Assembly (NCBI RefSeq): GCF_012273895.1
Contig: NC_052114.1
Location: forward strand, 4,508,565-4,572,564
DNA: 64,000 bases
Direction of reading: 5' to 3'
Origin: Zerene cesonia
Lineage: Eukaryota; Arthropoda; Insecta; Lepidoptera; Pieridae
Shown here: positions 37,901 through 49,973 of the stretch, piece by piece
How positions within the stretch are numbered: the first letter of the stretch is position 1
Layout: the number at the start of each line of letters is the position of its first letter
Program-made: the position numbers and the translations under genes
Notes under the pieces: model-generated
Seen by the model: only the letters and a program-made list of their open reading frames with translations
Told to the model about the DNA's origin: nothing
Databases searched by the model: none

Positions 37901-40404
37901 TCACTTCAAGAAAAAATATAGCTACTCTAATAGTTCTGCCTATGTACAAACTTTTTTTATTTTTTTAATCCAAGTAGATACATCAATCTAACTACGCCAA
38001 AAATGATTAAAATCCTTTCAGCAATTCTTGAGTTATTAGTGGTATAAATAACACAACTTTCTTTTATCCTACCATTCTATCTTACTAATCCCACTAGTAT
38101 CCCACACCTAATAATATTATAAATGCGAAAGTTTGTAAGGATGTGTGTGTGTTTGTTGCTCTTTCACGCAAAAATTACTGAACCAATTACAATGAAATTG
38201 ATTTTGTACGTAGACAGCTGGACAACTGGAATAACATATTATATAACTTATTATCCCGATATTCCTACGGGATATGGATTTACGCGGGTGAAACCGCGGG
38301 GCGCAGCTAGCATTATAAATGCGAAAGTTTCTGAGGATGGATGTATGTATATGTTTCTTACTCTTTCACGCAAAAACTACTGAACCGATTGCAATAAAAT
38401 TTGGTACGTAGATAGCTAACAACCGGAATAACACATAGGCTACTTTTTATCCCGATATTCCTACGGAAACAGACTTACGCGGGTGAAATATTAAAATACT
38501 TACAGCAGGCACTTCTTCATTGTCTGTACTCCTCTCAATAATTTCAGAGTTATGTCTACGATCAAACTCGCAAGAAGCAGCAAGAATCATTAGAGCCCTT
38601 TTGAGAGGCATTGACGGTGTTTTATGACAGAAATAAAAATACATTTGTGTTGTATCAAGTAAAACTTGCTCTCCTGAATATCGAATGGAACGATACCACC
38701 AAGTACCAACCTAAAAAAAAATAATACAAAGTATTCTTAAGGCCTAAATTGACCCAAGCACACATTTATAAAATCAACATATCAGCGGTTTTAGCCGGCT
38801 TTGTCACACGGGCCGCACGCACACATAAACACGAATATGCGAATCTCATGGCGAATACTGACTGCACTGATAATAACAAATATGGGAGCATAAATTAATT
38901 ACAAAAGGGAATTATTCAAGGGTGGGGGGAGGTTTTGACACCTTCTCACTTGATTCATTTATGGACAAGGATTGGACTCAAAAAATAACACGAAATTTTT
39001 ACAATCTATCTACAAGTTACAAATAATGATTAAACTTTAGATTTGTTTTGATTGTTGCAGTATCAAATTGACAGAATAATGTTGCCTAGTCATTTTCCTT
39101 ATCAATAACTGATCAAAGATCAAGTCAAATAAATTACATATAAAATGTGATTGCTTTCTATCAATGAAGTAATAAAAAAAACAAGCTTGAATTTACTTGT
39201 TAAATGTCCTTCTATCAAATAACAATATATTTTTGTTGCTTTGAAATTCTAATACTCATCTGACAAATATGATAACCTTTTACGGATAAATATTGCAGTA
39301 AAACAAAAATAAATAGCTTAAATATGGGAATGGATTTGAAATTAACTTACAGCAGTTGGTAGAGCCACCATAAACACAAGAGCATATAGCCCCAACACCC
39401 AGACACTGTTCTCCTTCTCTACAATCCAACTCGGCAAAGCTATACCAAAACTCATTGCCCCCGGACCATCCGGATTACCATACTTTTCCCAGTTTCTCCT
39501 AGCCTCATCATCTGTCAGAGCCTGAAATTATTTTATACATACTTGAATAATATCTTGAATTAGTATTTAGGAATAAATACTACATAATCTTTCAATGTAA
39601 ATTTCATACATGAACATTAATGTAAAGCTTATCAGTGGAAATAATTGGCTTACACACAAAGAATTTTTTTTTTTTATTTCTATAATTGAATACAAAACAT
39701 ACTAATTTTATTTCTTAATACTTACTTGGTATGCCTTCGTTAATCTCATAAATGCTTTCTCATCACCTGTTTCCTTATCAGGATGGAGGATGAGTGATTG
39801 CTTTCGATATGACTTCTTAATTTCTGCCTGAGTTGCACCAGGTGGTAAACCCAAAATGTCATATGGATCAAAATTGGACATTTCATAATCAAACTGTGAT
39901 ACTTTAACGGCTAAAAATCCTAAGAGCACCCATCCGGACACTATTGCTAGCATTACAAAGAAGTTTTTAACATTTTTATAAGGTTGTGATTGTTCTATAA
40001 TTATTCTTTTCTTTATGCAACCTGGACATTGACATTGTTCAGCTAATTTAACTGGATCTGTAAAAAGACAATTCAGTATTAAAATTTTCGTCATGATATT
40101 TAGTTGCGTATGGCGGATGTACTACAAATTGAAACATAACTGTACTTGTTACCGCAAAGTGATTCTCCAAAATAAATGAAATCACGTACGATGTATAAAT
40201 AATTTTACAAATTCAAATAAAGTCTACATTTAGAAATATAATAATTTCATGATAATTCTCAATATATAATAAAACTTTACCTTCTTTTCGCTTTCTTGGC
40301 CAGTAGTAAAATGTCGCTGGTATCAATATTAATGCAAGAAATGATAAAACAAAATAGAAGAATGTCGAGCCACTTTCATCATATTCAAACTTTTGTCCTC
40401 CCAT
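31998..40404 (-). CDS. Sec63: Sec63, ER translocon J-domain protein (complete)
   Basis: Twelve exons: 40281-40404, 39726-40057, 39351-39521, 38504-38710, 37607-37835, 37238-37531, 36988-37114, 36575-36843, 36091-36290, 35265-35430, 34759-34880, 31998-32048. All are in phase and give 763 residues (human SEC63 is 760). It starts MGGQKFEYDESGSTFFYFVL. The first membrane segment is at about 15-36 and the second at 74-94. The J domain (about 105-165) has HPD at 133-135, the BiP-stimulating motif, and a third membrane segment lies at about 190-208. Sec63 domains follow, interrupted by a Lys/Ala/Pro-rich acidic insert, and the C-terminus is acidic (DDEVEEE). It recruits BiP to Sec61/Sec62 for post-translational import into the ER. 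Exons at 34.8-36.8 kb are strikingly GC-rich. Repeats lie in the introns before exons 5 and 12. Confidence 0.95.
32851..33050 (+). mobile_element. Non-autonomous Helitron, family A, copy 1
   Basis: About 200 bases from TATTATAAAGGCGAAAGTTT through ACTACTGAACCGATTGCAAT to the hairpin CGCGGGTGAAACCGTGG and GGCGCAGCTAG. Older than copy 2 judging by more mismatches in the hairpin and 5' end. In the last Sec63 intron. Confidence 0.7.
33051..33249 (+). mobile_element. Non-autonomous Helitron, family A, copy 2, abutting copy 1
   Basis: Starts TCCTACTACTATTATAAATG exactly at the base after the CTAG of copy 1 and ends GGCGCAGCTAG followed by T. The direct head-to-tail junction fits Helitron insertion between A/G and T or rolling-circle tandem formation. 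Confidence 0.72.
33900..34045 (+). repeat. tRNA-like SINE remnant
   Basis: Box A-like GGTGGCCGAGAGGTC and box B GGTTCGAATTC are spaced about 45 bases apart. The flanks do not pair as an acceptor stem, so this is not a functional tRNA. A related copy lies at about 58290-58420, sharing the GGTTCGAAT(T/C)CCGCTT-GTGATC segment and the AAAGC(A/G)TTTCAA-(T/C)G tail. Confidence 0.5.
38100..38310 (+). mobile_element. Non-autonomous Helitron, family A, copy 3 in Sec63 intron
   Basis: Begins TCCCACACCTAATAATATTA, contains the family core AACTGGAATAACATA and the closing hairpin GCGGGTGAAACCGC, and ends GGCGCAGCTAG. It lies between Sec63 exons 4 and 5. Confidence 0.72.
38311..38490 (+). mobile_element. 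Truncated Helitron, family A, copy 4, next to a Sec63 splice donor
   Basis: Starts at CATTATAAATGCGAAAGTTT directly after copy 3 and breaks off within the 3' hairpin (CGCGGGTGAAA). Its end is 13-14 bases from the Sec63 exon 4 donor (exon 38504-38710, intron starting at 38503). Confidence 0.68.
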
Positions 40405-40911
40405 TATTAATAATTTACATTTACATTATTTTTTTTCATACATAAATTGAATTCTTCAGCTGACACCACACAACATGTACTTGTGACAATTTAACAACCT
40501 GACGTGTCATTTCTGATTTCATCCTTTTTTTTATGATTATTTAAATGTCTAGAAGAAAGCTTATTTGCACAATTTCACTACCTGCCTAAGTAATTGAAAC
40601 AATATTTTTATGTAGGTTTGTAATAAATGCGGTCATTATTAATACACAATTTTATACAGAGAAAACTAGAACAGTTTAAAATAAGATATAATGTTTGAAA
40701 GTTATCTCTGATACGTTCCTGTTGCTAAATTATTACCAACAAAGAAACTAATATTTAACGCTAATTAGTATAATTTTGTAGTAACGAAATGAATGTTTTG
40801 TTGGTTTGCTGAATAAAATTAAATTTTCAAGCCGGTCAATAATATTTATCATCATTTTTTTGGTCTTCTGTTAGTGCAATTATAAAATAAAGTTACCAAA
40901 TTGCTCCCTAA

Positions 40912-41209
40912 TCTTATACCTTTAAACGAGCAATTCTTGAATATATATATATATATATATAATTGGAATCTCGGAATCGGCTCCAACGATTTTCATGAAA
41001 TTTAGTATACAGGGGGTTTCGGGGCGATAAATCGATCTAGCTAGGATTTTTTTTTAGAAAATGTCATATTCGTGTTTTATTCGTGTTATTTTTTTCTTCG
41101 TAGATAGCTGGACAACTGAAATAACACATAGGCACTTTTTATACCGATATTCCTACGGGATACGGTTACGCAGCACGCTTACGCGGTTTCAACCGCGGAT
41201 CACAGCTAG
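40912..41209 (+). mobile_element. Non-autonomous Helitron, family B, between Sec63 and IscA1
   Basis: Starts TCTTATACCTTTAAACGAGC, has a TA run at about 40938-40960, then GATTTTCATGAAATTTAGTA and the hairpin GCGGTTTCAACCGC, and ends GATCACAGCTAG. Same family and orientation as 41506-41640. Confidence 0.7.
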
Positions 41210-41505
41210 TATATTTATTAACTAGATAAGAATTCTATCTCCATTTGTGACTTTTTTTTTTGGCTTTCCCGATCTCAATAGTATAAGGTGTGGGTTAAAA
41301 AGTGCCAGAGGTGCAAGAAGAAAAAAAAAATGAAAAGGAGCCACAGAATATTTTCAAAGTAAGATACTAAATTAAAAACAGAAAAAAGACTTTCGCTTTG
41401 TTATTATTCCTGCTGCTGTCCTTCGACTCTCTTACTCATTAGATACGAATTCTGCCAAAATGTGACAATTTATTTATGTGTAGATCAAGATTGGTTTTTG
41501 TTCAA

Positions 41506-41640
41506 TCTCATACCTTTAAACGAGCAATTCTTGTATATATATATATATCTATATATATAATTCGGGGGCGATAACACTTTTTATACCGATATTCCTACGG
41601 GATACGGACTTACGCGGTTTCAACCGCGGGTCACAGCTAG
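41506..41640 (+). mobile_element. Internally deleted Helitron, family B
   Basis: Both ends of family B are present (TCTCATACCTTTAAACGAGC and the hairpin with GGGTCACAGCTAG) but the middle is lost, leaving 135 bases. It lies about 400 bases before the IscA1 start codon. Confidence 0.68.
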
Positions 41641-42034
41641 TAAGTAATAATGAAAGAACCTTGATCAACACATCAACGATACGAATAATTTTTTACTCTG
41701 TGCAGTGCAATGCATTATTTGACAATGACTTATGACATTCAGACTTTCCCTTTTGGTAGTCAAATTCGACATATCATATATGTCACATATTTTCAAAAAT
41801 GACACCAAAATTAATGTAATGAGAAGAATCTAAAAATATTAATAAAAAAACAAGGTATAATGGCTAAAGATGCAAAAGAGTTTTTTTTTTAATAATATCC
41901 GCTTATTTATGTTTCGGGATATGTTAGTCTGAATAAAGGAATAAAATATTGTTTAAGAACGCAATTAATTTTTTTTAAGTAAATCGATAATTTCTCATTT
42001 AAAACCGATGATATTCCATTTTTATTAATTGTAG

Positions 42035-42514
42035 ATGGCTACAAAAACAATAGCAAGTGCAACTGTTAGGGCGGTAAAAAAACGTGTTTTACCATCGCGA
42101 GCAGCCCTTGTTTTAACACAGTCAGCTGTGCAGAAGGTAAAAGAAATTATGTCGAAGGAAGAGGCAAAAGGCTTTGTGGGCTTAAAAGTTGGTGTACGAC
42201 AAAGAGGTTGTAATGGATTATCTTATACCTTAGATTATGCAAAAGAAAAGGGAAAACTTGATGAAGAAGTAAAGCAGGATGGTGTAACAATAATAATTGA
42301 TAAAAAAGCCCAGTTAACATTATTAGGTTAGCGATTCTTTTAAGTTAAAGTGTACATAATTTATATAAGCACATAATAATATTTATCTTTTTTAATATTC
42401 CTATTTTCAGGAACTGAAATGGATTTCGTAGAAGACAAATTAGCAGCAGAATTTGTATTCAACAATCCAAATATAAAGGGTACATGTGGATGTGGAGAAT
42501 CTTTTAGTATTTAA
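42035..42514 (+). CDS. IscA1: IscA1, mitochondrial iron-sulfur cluster assembly A-type protein
   Basis: Two exons, 42035-42326 and 42411-42514, joined G|GTTAGC to ttttcag|GA in phase 1, encode 131 residues (human ISCA1 is 129). The three conserved cysteines of A-type carriers are present: Cys59 in GCNGLSYTLDY, and Cys123 and Cys125 in GTCGCGESFSI at the C-terminus. A basic N-terminus rich in Arg, Lys and Ala (SATVRAVKKRVLPSRAAL) suits mitochondrial import. The family delivers [4Fe-4S] clusters to mitochondrial enzymes; the Drosophila homologue is also discussed as MagR. A poly(A) signal AATAAA is at 42719-42724. Confidence 0.95.
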
Positions 42515-43845
42515 AAAAGAAATTGTAGATATTTAAAATTAAACCTATTTTTAGTGTTATGATTTAGCAATCTTCTGTTAATGCTGACTAAGTTAAGAGC
42601 TTTACGAAGAGTAGTATGTAAATAATTAAAATATTTTTTTATTATTATTTGTAGATAATAGAAGATATATTGTTAATAGGACCGCACATCGTTTAAAAAT
42701 AGTGTTTTTATTATTATAAATAAAATTAACACACCAATTTAATGAATTTTTATTTCTACTAAACAATACTAACTTAATAAATTGGAACAACCACATAATA
42801 TTTCTGATTTTAAGAATAGTGATATTACTATGAGAGACATAAAATTTTATTATAGGTTTTAAAACTCAAGGTGTGCTGTACATTATACCTATGTGTGGCC
42901 ACTTCTTATTCTTTCATTTTCCTTCATTATCTAAAATGAAAGCTCTACTTACGCACCAAATAAATACTACATAATGTTCTAATGTGATAAGTCATATTAG
43001 AATATAAATAATCTGCAAATGTATTGTGTAGTAAATGTTGATAGAACTATTTTAAAATCATTGATCGATTTTGTGTTTCGTTACCTACTTATGTCATTAA
43101 TGTGCACTGGAAATTAATTAACCTATAATATATTCGTAATTTTTAAGATGCAGACTAGCAATTATAGAGTCGTCATCGGTATCTGCTTCTTTATAGCTTA
43201 AATAATACCAAATACTTAATGTTATTTATATATTTTGTTAATTTACGCATTGTTACCTACCTATTAACATGTTTTATTTTAGGTGATAAGAAAAAGAATT
43301 CTAAAAATATAGGTAGGATAAGATATATGTACCTACAAAATTTAAGTATACTTATATTCGCTCATATATTACTTTTTAAGATTCGCTCTAAGTACTGAGA
43401 ACTGAGAAGTGAAAAGAATCTGTGATGTTATATAATTTCAACTTTTCAAGTAGGTTCCTATACGAGATGGAATCCATTACGTAAATGTTACAATTTGAAT
43501 TAATACTGCAAAAGAAAAACATTGGTATGCAAACTATTTTCATTTCAATAAAAAAAATAATTATTATGATTAGGACTAGATAGATACAATTTAATGATTT
43601 ATATTCGTAAATCATTGGTACTGATTATTTGAACTTGCGTATTAAGAAACGTAAACATATGCAAAAAAATCATCTATCTCACTCACACAAATAACATGGA
43701 GGTGGTACAGTGAAGTGTTTGCCTTTGTTTACGTGTCGGACGAATTGAGAAATACGAAAATTTTCTTTCTGTTTCGTTTTATGGAATTGATTTATATTTT
43801 ATTCATCAAAATAAAGTTCAAAAAGACTAATTGTGTCTAATTGAA
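42515..43845 (+). other. IscA1 3'UTR and intergenic region to Paip1
   Basis: AT-rich. It holds the IscA1 poly(A) signal near 42720 and then about 1.1 kb with no supported gene. The last 150 bases before 43846 should contain the Paip1 promoter and leader; no clear TATA box is seen. Confidence 0.5.
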
Positions 43846-46800
43846 ATGAATAACGGGGATATTGGTGGGTCTAGAGGAAGAGGTCGCGGATGGAAGCAAC
43901 CCGAAAATCCTCCCAAGGAGTTGCGTCGTCCTAAAACTTTAAATGAGGATGCGAAAGGTATGAAAAGTAACTTTTATATAATGTTCGACTTTCACCGACT
44001 CCGTTCATCATCACCTCGGCGACGTCATTACTAGTTCGTTAGCATTTTAAGTCAAATCTTAAGTGAAAGTGCTCTCCAAAGGATTTTCATTGGTGATGAC
44101 GTCGACGTGGTTTGACAGTAAGCGGCCGGCCGTGCGGTTAGTTATGGTAATTGGTTAAGTACCAATTTAATGGAATTCAGTCTGTTTCAAGGCACTTGTC
44201 CAGTATTATAATATGTAATTTATTTATATTCCTCCTTTTGCAGTTGAACCACCCAAGTCAAAGCTATCTGCAGATGCCAAGGAATGGTATCCCCCAAATT
44301 ATGTACCCCAGACTCCGGTAACATATGCAGCAGATGTACAGTATCGAGTTCCACGGTTTTCAGTACAGGATCGCCTACGTCAAGCACAAGATCAAGATCC
44401 TTACAACTTTGAAGACATGTCAAATTGGCTTGATGAAACAGAAAATGTAGACTTAAGGGTATGCCTAAAAAGTTTTAAAAATATTTCCTATTTTGCTTTG
44501 TTGGATCAGGATAATTACTCAGAAATAACGATTTTTAACAAAAACAAATCCATCATCAAATTGTCTGAATTGACCAGTTTGGACCATTTATTCATTAAAA
44601 AAACATGAATCATAACAATTGGTTCACCCAGAAAAAAATTATGGGGTAACAAACACAAAAAACAGTCAAATCAATAACCTTCTTTTTTCATGTCCGTTGA
44701 AAAAAAAATAAAACAAATTTTATATATATATTATAATTTAAATAAAGATGTAAGTACATCTTTATTTATGTACATATCCATAATCATTTAATGGGTCCAA
44801 GCAATTTTCACCATAAATTTGTTCATAAATAATTTTCATATTATGGAATTTTGACATTTGTGTTTAAAGTAGAAGTTTAAAACTAATAGATATACTAACA
44901 CATTTGTAACATACTTCATATATTTGAGCAAGGAAATATAAACCTTAGCACTTCTCCTACCAAAAGATTATGTATGTGCAAAATAATAATTATATAAAGC
45001 TTTTAAAAATATTTTATACATTTTCTTAATATCCCAGTTTGTTAGCAAGTTGTAATCTTAACCTGATCCTACCTACTTTCAATCAATTTTGTAAAAATAT
45101 AGAAATAGCAAAATTATTATTCTGATATAATAATGATGAATGACACAAATATTATCTACAGGAGCACATTGCATATCTAATCACGGTTATGTGTGAAATA
45201 ACATTTGACCCCGGCAAGTTTGACATCTTGTGTGGATCCATAGTGGATTTGTTTGCATCAAGTCTACATGATGCAACCTACACTAGAGCACTTGTGGAAG
45301 CTATTGTCAATCAGGTAAATTTGTTATGTAATATATTAATTGCTAAAATAGAATTCAACCATTTAAAGTTTTTTTCTTCAGAAATATATAACTTACGTAA
45401 AATGTAACAACTAAATAAGAATTACTAATCAGGTTTAATATTGACATATTTATTAGTAGATACTTCATGATATAAAAAAATAATTAATAATTTTATACTT
45501 AAAAATTATTTAATTTAATAGTCAATTGGCGAATCGAACTTCCGATACAATGGTGCGCGTTTATGTTCGATGTACGATTCCGTCGCTACGCCAGAAGAAT
45601 CGACCTTCCGAGCATGCCTGTTGGAGCGGTGCTCAGCAGAGGAAAATAAGATCATAAGTGGTGTGGAGACATCTGAAGAGAATATGCGTGGCTTTGCTAT
45701 GTTTTTGGCTGAGATATACACTCAGCTGGAAGATAACCAGGTAATATACATAAAAAATGTAAATGTTGTAACTGTTTTGCTACATTACAATAAATTAATT
45801 TGAATTATAATAGAATTCATTATGAATATATTGCATATATTTCTATTATATTCAAATATACTTTACCACTCAAGGCAATATGAATGAAATTTACACCATT
45901 TATTTTATTTTAATACCTAATAACTTTAAATTACTCATATCTCTCGATAATTATCCAATCATTAAGGCATTAGAATGGGTCTCTATAAATGTTACTTTTT
46001 TAAAGACAAGTTACACATCTTCTCTAAATAAACGGAGCTGTCAAAACCAAATATCATAATAAATATCTGTCCTTCTATAAAGATAATAATTTATGTGAAT
46101 ATTGTAATATATGTGTTAAAATAAAAAAGGCCATTAAATTATTAAATCCATATTCATTTTTAGGGCGGAAGAATAAAATCGTTAGGTGAAAGTCTTTGTA
46201 AGGTGTTATTACATCTATTAGACACTGATAAAGAAACCAACATTAAAGCAGTGTGCCAGTTGTTAAAGGTAAGCTTATGACAAACATTGATTTGCATCAT
46301 TTATTGTTTAAATTTTCATAAATTAAAATAACGTTGAATAATGTTTAAATTATACAACACGATTGGCACATCTGTTGCCAGGTTGACAAGAAATGTGATA
46401 TATTACTAACAAATTATAAGTAATCATTCATAGATATTGGTATTTTCACATCATTGAATATTTCAGTTTCATGCTGTTTGTGTTTATAAGAAGTTCAGTG
46501 GACTTTAATTGCTGTCGTGAATAATTCATTAGTGTGCAGTTAACCAATCTTCTTTAAATAGCATACATAGCTATACTCGCAAATGCTTATGTAGACAAGT
46601 TTGAAAAACAAGTTTTATAATGGATATGTTTCTTAAGTATTACAGATTCGATCTTAAAGCAATCATTTGTTTAACGTAATTTTTCCTTATGATACAATAA
46701 TTAGTGATCCATATATTGTTAAAGTTGCATTAACCTTTCATTCTTTCAACTATTATTGGACATTGATTTTTTTTTCACAGTTTGTTAATTTTTCTAGCTA

Positions 46801-47123
46801 ATATTTTTTAGTACAGTCCACAGTACAGTTTGCAGTGGTGGCTCAGTGGTGAGGACCTCCTACTTAAAAATCGACAAGTCGGGGTTCGAGACCAGACGAG
46901 CGTGCAGGAAATAAATTGATTTTTCAATTTATCTGCGCGTGTAGATAACACCACCACTGCTCTAAACGGTGAAGGAAAACATAGTGAGGAAACCGGCATG
47001 TCTGAGAATCAAAAGTTCGACGATATGTGACATCTGCTAACCCGCACTTGGCCAGCGTGGTGAATTATGGCTTGAACCCTCATAGGAGGCCTGTGTCCCA
47101 GCAGTGGGAACATATATAGGCTA

Positions 47124-47158
<35 letters not shown>

Positions 47159-48625
47159 TTAGTATATAATGTGAAGTGTATGTATGTATGCGTGCGCAGC
47201 TGTCGGGCATAGCGCTGGACGCGGACTGTCCGGCGGGCATGCACGCGGCGTTCGAGCGGCTGAAGCGGCGCGCGCAGCTCGGCTGCGTGCGCGCGGTCGT
47301 GTCGCTGCGCGCCGCGCGCTGGGGGCTCGCCGACGCGGACGCCAACAACGCGGACCGCCGCCGATACAGTGAGGACTCGCGCTTTGTGGCTTTGTGTTTG
47401 AGCTGGCGGTTGGCCTGATGGTGAGCGGTCACCACCGCCCATGGACAATCATTTATGGTGAACATTACCCACCACAAAGAGCGATTAATAGATTCGCTTT
47501 TGTGCTCGTGGCGGCGTTTGTGGCTGTCGCGTGTGGCGACCCTTAAGCTTGTTTTCTCATGATTTTATTAATATATTGCACATACAAATTATGAACATTA
47601 CTCACGTAAACAAAAAAACATTTATTTCATTGGTTCTTCACCCGCGCTATTTGAATTATTTTTTTTTAAACTAAACCTGTTGTTTTTAGTAGGTGATATG
47701 ATGTTAATATTATTGTTCTATTTTAAATATCAAAATTCAGATGTTTTGTATCCATTACAATACATACCGTTACAATTATAGCGGAAGTCACACAATGTAC
47801 AATAAGTACATATATCAGTTTGTTTCTTCACTCATTGCTCACCTGTCACAATGTGGATGTTCCCAAGTCTATATTTCATGTATATTAGTTGTTAGTTAGT
47901 TGTTAAAAGATCGAATGTTGTCACCAGGCGATCTCAGTATTTCTATAATATAGGTATTTTAAAAGAGTTATTTTATATAGTTTGTAAGTACAGTTAGTCC
48001 AAAGAGAAATCCTAGTATGTATAGTTAAAAATATATGAAAATGGAGTTTGTAGTTCTTTGGTATCATTATTATGATATATATTAGGTATATGTATAAATT
48101 ACACGAATTTTATTAGAGCAACTAAATTTCCCATCGGCTCTTCACTGTAGAAAATGCTTTACGAACTGGTATAAATATTAATCTATGTTACGTCGATAAC
48201 GCGAGTGACTAAAGAGTGTTTCCAGAAGTCAAACCGAATAAATAAATGTAATTTTGTGTGTGTTTGCATCAGACGGCATAGTGAGCCCCGAGGGCGGGTA
48301 CCTGGCGGACGGGCACGCGCTCACGGCGGAGGAGTGCGCCTTCATGCAGAGCAACCTGCCCTCCGCCAAGGGCGCGGCCATCGAGGAGGAGATCCTGTGA
48401 GTAAACACTGCGCTGCACTCTAGTGCACTGCATTTGTGCGTCATATCGATTTTTTTTTTCATCTTTTGCGAATATCATTGTATGAACAAGACTGACAGAA
48501 ATATTTTATGCTGTCTTGTTCGTAGCGAGGAGCTGGAAAACGACGCGTGGGAGACGGGAATGGACGCGGAGATGCAAGAGGGCTTCCTCGAATTTCTCAA
48601 GATGTCGAACCAGATCAAACGATAA
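43846..48625 (+). CDS. Paip1: Paip1, poly(A)-binding protein-interacting protein 1
   Basis: Eight exons: 43846-43957, 44244-44458, 45162-45314, 45522-45740, 46164-46268, 47200-47368, 48273-48396, 48526-48625. All are in phase and give 398 residues. The N-terminus is Arg/Gly-rich (SRGRGRGWKQP). A PAM2 motif at about 44-57 (KLSADAKEWYPPNY) fits the PABP MLLE-binding consensus. A MIF4G-type helical domain follows from about residue 110. The acidic C-terminal helix (EELENDAWETGMD...FLEFLKMSNQIKR) corresponds to the PAM1 region. In animals Paip1 bridges PABP and eIF4A/eIF3 to promote translation. The ATG at 43846 is preferred over an upstream in-frame TTG. Exons 6-8 are much more GC-rich than exons 1-5, and a SINE ends about 45 bases before exon 6. 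Confidence 0.93.
46838..47155 (+). mobile_element. tRNA-derived SINE with GATG-repeat tail
   Basis: Box A-like TGGCTCAGTGGTGAGGACC and box B GGGGTTCGAGACC form the Pol III promoter, followed by a body ending GTCCCAGCAGTGGGAACATA and a tail of about eight GATG/ATG units. This is a familiar lepidopteran SINE architecture. It sits in Paip1 intron 5, ending about 45 bases before the exon 6 acceptor. Confidence 0.75.
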
Positions 48626-49382
48626 CCGCCCAGTGGCGGCTCCACCGGATCAGACCAGCGTCTTTTCTACGATATTAGTTTAAAGGAAAAAAAAATTACA
48701 AAATATATCGAAAATCACAAAAAGATTTCGCTGTCATAGCACATAGTACGCGAGTCCATACGGCAATACTAACACAAAATCCAATGTATTTGTACAATTC
48801 ATAGCAATAATACATAGGCTTACTACTGATACTTACATACGTTATTGTATTGTCTCAATTTTACGCATTTGTTACATAGTAAAGAAAACTATTTTAACGG
48901 ATTGTGAACGTGTTGTTCTGTTGGTATCGGTGTGGCGCTGTACGTCGCGCGAGATATGGCGATTCGCAATTAGTAAATATGTAAGTTATGTGTTTGCTGT
49001 GTTGATCCGTTAAAGTTGTTTATAATAATACGTTAACAGCCAACTCGTTTGTATTGCATGAATTTATTGAAATTGATATTCAAATTGTATTCCTCTATCT
49101 GCTTTCGTATCAGGTAAAAGTAGATAAGACGATTCTGTCTGTTGAAATAACATTTGGTCTGCGATCTGAAAATGTATGAATTAAATTGACAGTGACTCTT
49201 AGATGTAATTATCATTTTATAAACATTTCTGTAGTTTAAAATGGTGAAGACTAAATGTAAACAAGTTCATGTAATGGAGATAATTTGAGCGCGAATGCAT
49301 AATAATCGACTGGATAATTTTTTTATAATGAATTAAATGAGAAGAGGCAAATTGTATATTATGAATATTTATTTGCTTAAAT

Positions 49383-49392
49383 AATAAATAAA
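49383..49392 (+). terminator. Candidate Paip1 poly(A) signal
   Basis: Two overlapping AATAAA hexamers lie 760 bases after the Paip1 stop. They sit upstream of the separate 110-codon ORF at 49641, so Paip1 could end here. Confidence 0.45.
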
Positions 49393-49640
49393 AGTTGAAG
49401 GCACGTTAACAAAAAACGGAGGTATTTTCTATCCAGTTTTTGCGTTTTATTTTTAACATATAAGGACAAGATATATTTAAGTTACTCGGGGGAGTTACCG
49501 ATGAGAGTGTGGTTTTTACATTCTTCTTAGCTCTAACCGCAGTTGATTTTTTAACTTTATAACCTCTTGTTTACATTTCGTCTGTATACGTTAAAATTAT
49601 TTAGTGATCTCATTATTGTTCCATTTATTTCGTCTAATTC

Positions 49641-49973
49641 ATGACAATAAATAACAAACATGCAAACTGCATTAACATCTTCCAACAGTTTAAATATTAC
49701 GTCGTTTCTGATAAATTATTATGTATATCTATCAAAGCCCAAATACCAGACGAATGCTCGCTACTTTTAGAAATAGGAAAAAAAAATAATAATTCAGAAA
49801 TAGACGCATTATACAACTCCTTAAAGATAACATTAAATTTCGAATTTAAAGTAGTGCGAACGAAACTCTTCCCCAAAATCGAACTATTTTTGAACGAATT
49901 TCGAGTAATGGACGCTAGGTTGTATGCGTTTGGCATCATCAAAACATACCTTAATTCCGTCAATGGCATTTGA
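49641..49973 (+). CDS. Orphan 110-residue ORF downstream of Paip1
   Basis: An uninterrupted frame from ATG to TGA in AT-rich DNA, where stops are frequent, so coding is likely. The product mixes hydrophobic and charged residues without low complexity: CSLLLEIGKK in the middle, then EFKVVRTKLFPKIELFLNEF and a C-terminal helix-like RLYAFGIIKTYLNSVNGI. There is no signal peptide, membrane segment or motif I recognise. It lies after a Paip1 poly(A) signal (49383-49392) and before AATAAA signals near 50100 and 50448, so it may be a single-exon gene, a second frame in a long Paip1 3'UTR, or a terminal exon. The opposite strand is also open for 90 codons (49697-49969), which weakens the case slightly. 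Confidence 0.5.
   Translation: MTINNKHANCINIFQQFKYYVVSDKLLCISIKAQIPDECSLLLEIGKKNNNSEIDALYNSLKITLNFEFKVVRTKLFPKIELFLNEFRVMDARLYAFGIIKTYLNSVNGI

Larger units (their letters stand above)
40405..42034. promoter_or_regulatory. Divergent intergenic region between Sec63 and IscA1
   Basis: 1.6 kb separates two start codons pointing away from each other, so promoters for both genes should lie here. Two Helitron copies (40912-41209 and 41506-41640) occupy about a quarter of it. The IscA1 ATG is preceded directly by an acceptor-like tttattaattgtag, and a donor-like AAG|GTATAA lies near 41853, so a small 5'UTR intron is possible. Confidence 0.45.

Noticed and set aside
47080..47477. Frames with poly-His or poly-Ser runs
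   Set aside because: They are translations of the SINE's GATG repeat tail and the antisense of Paip1 exon 6.
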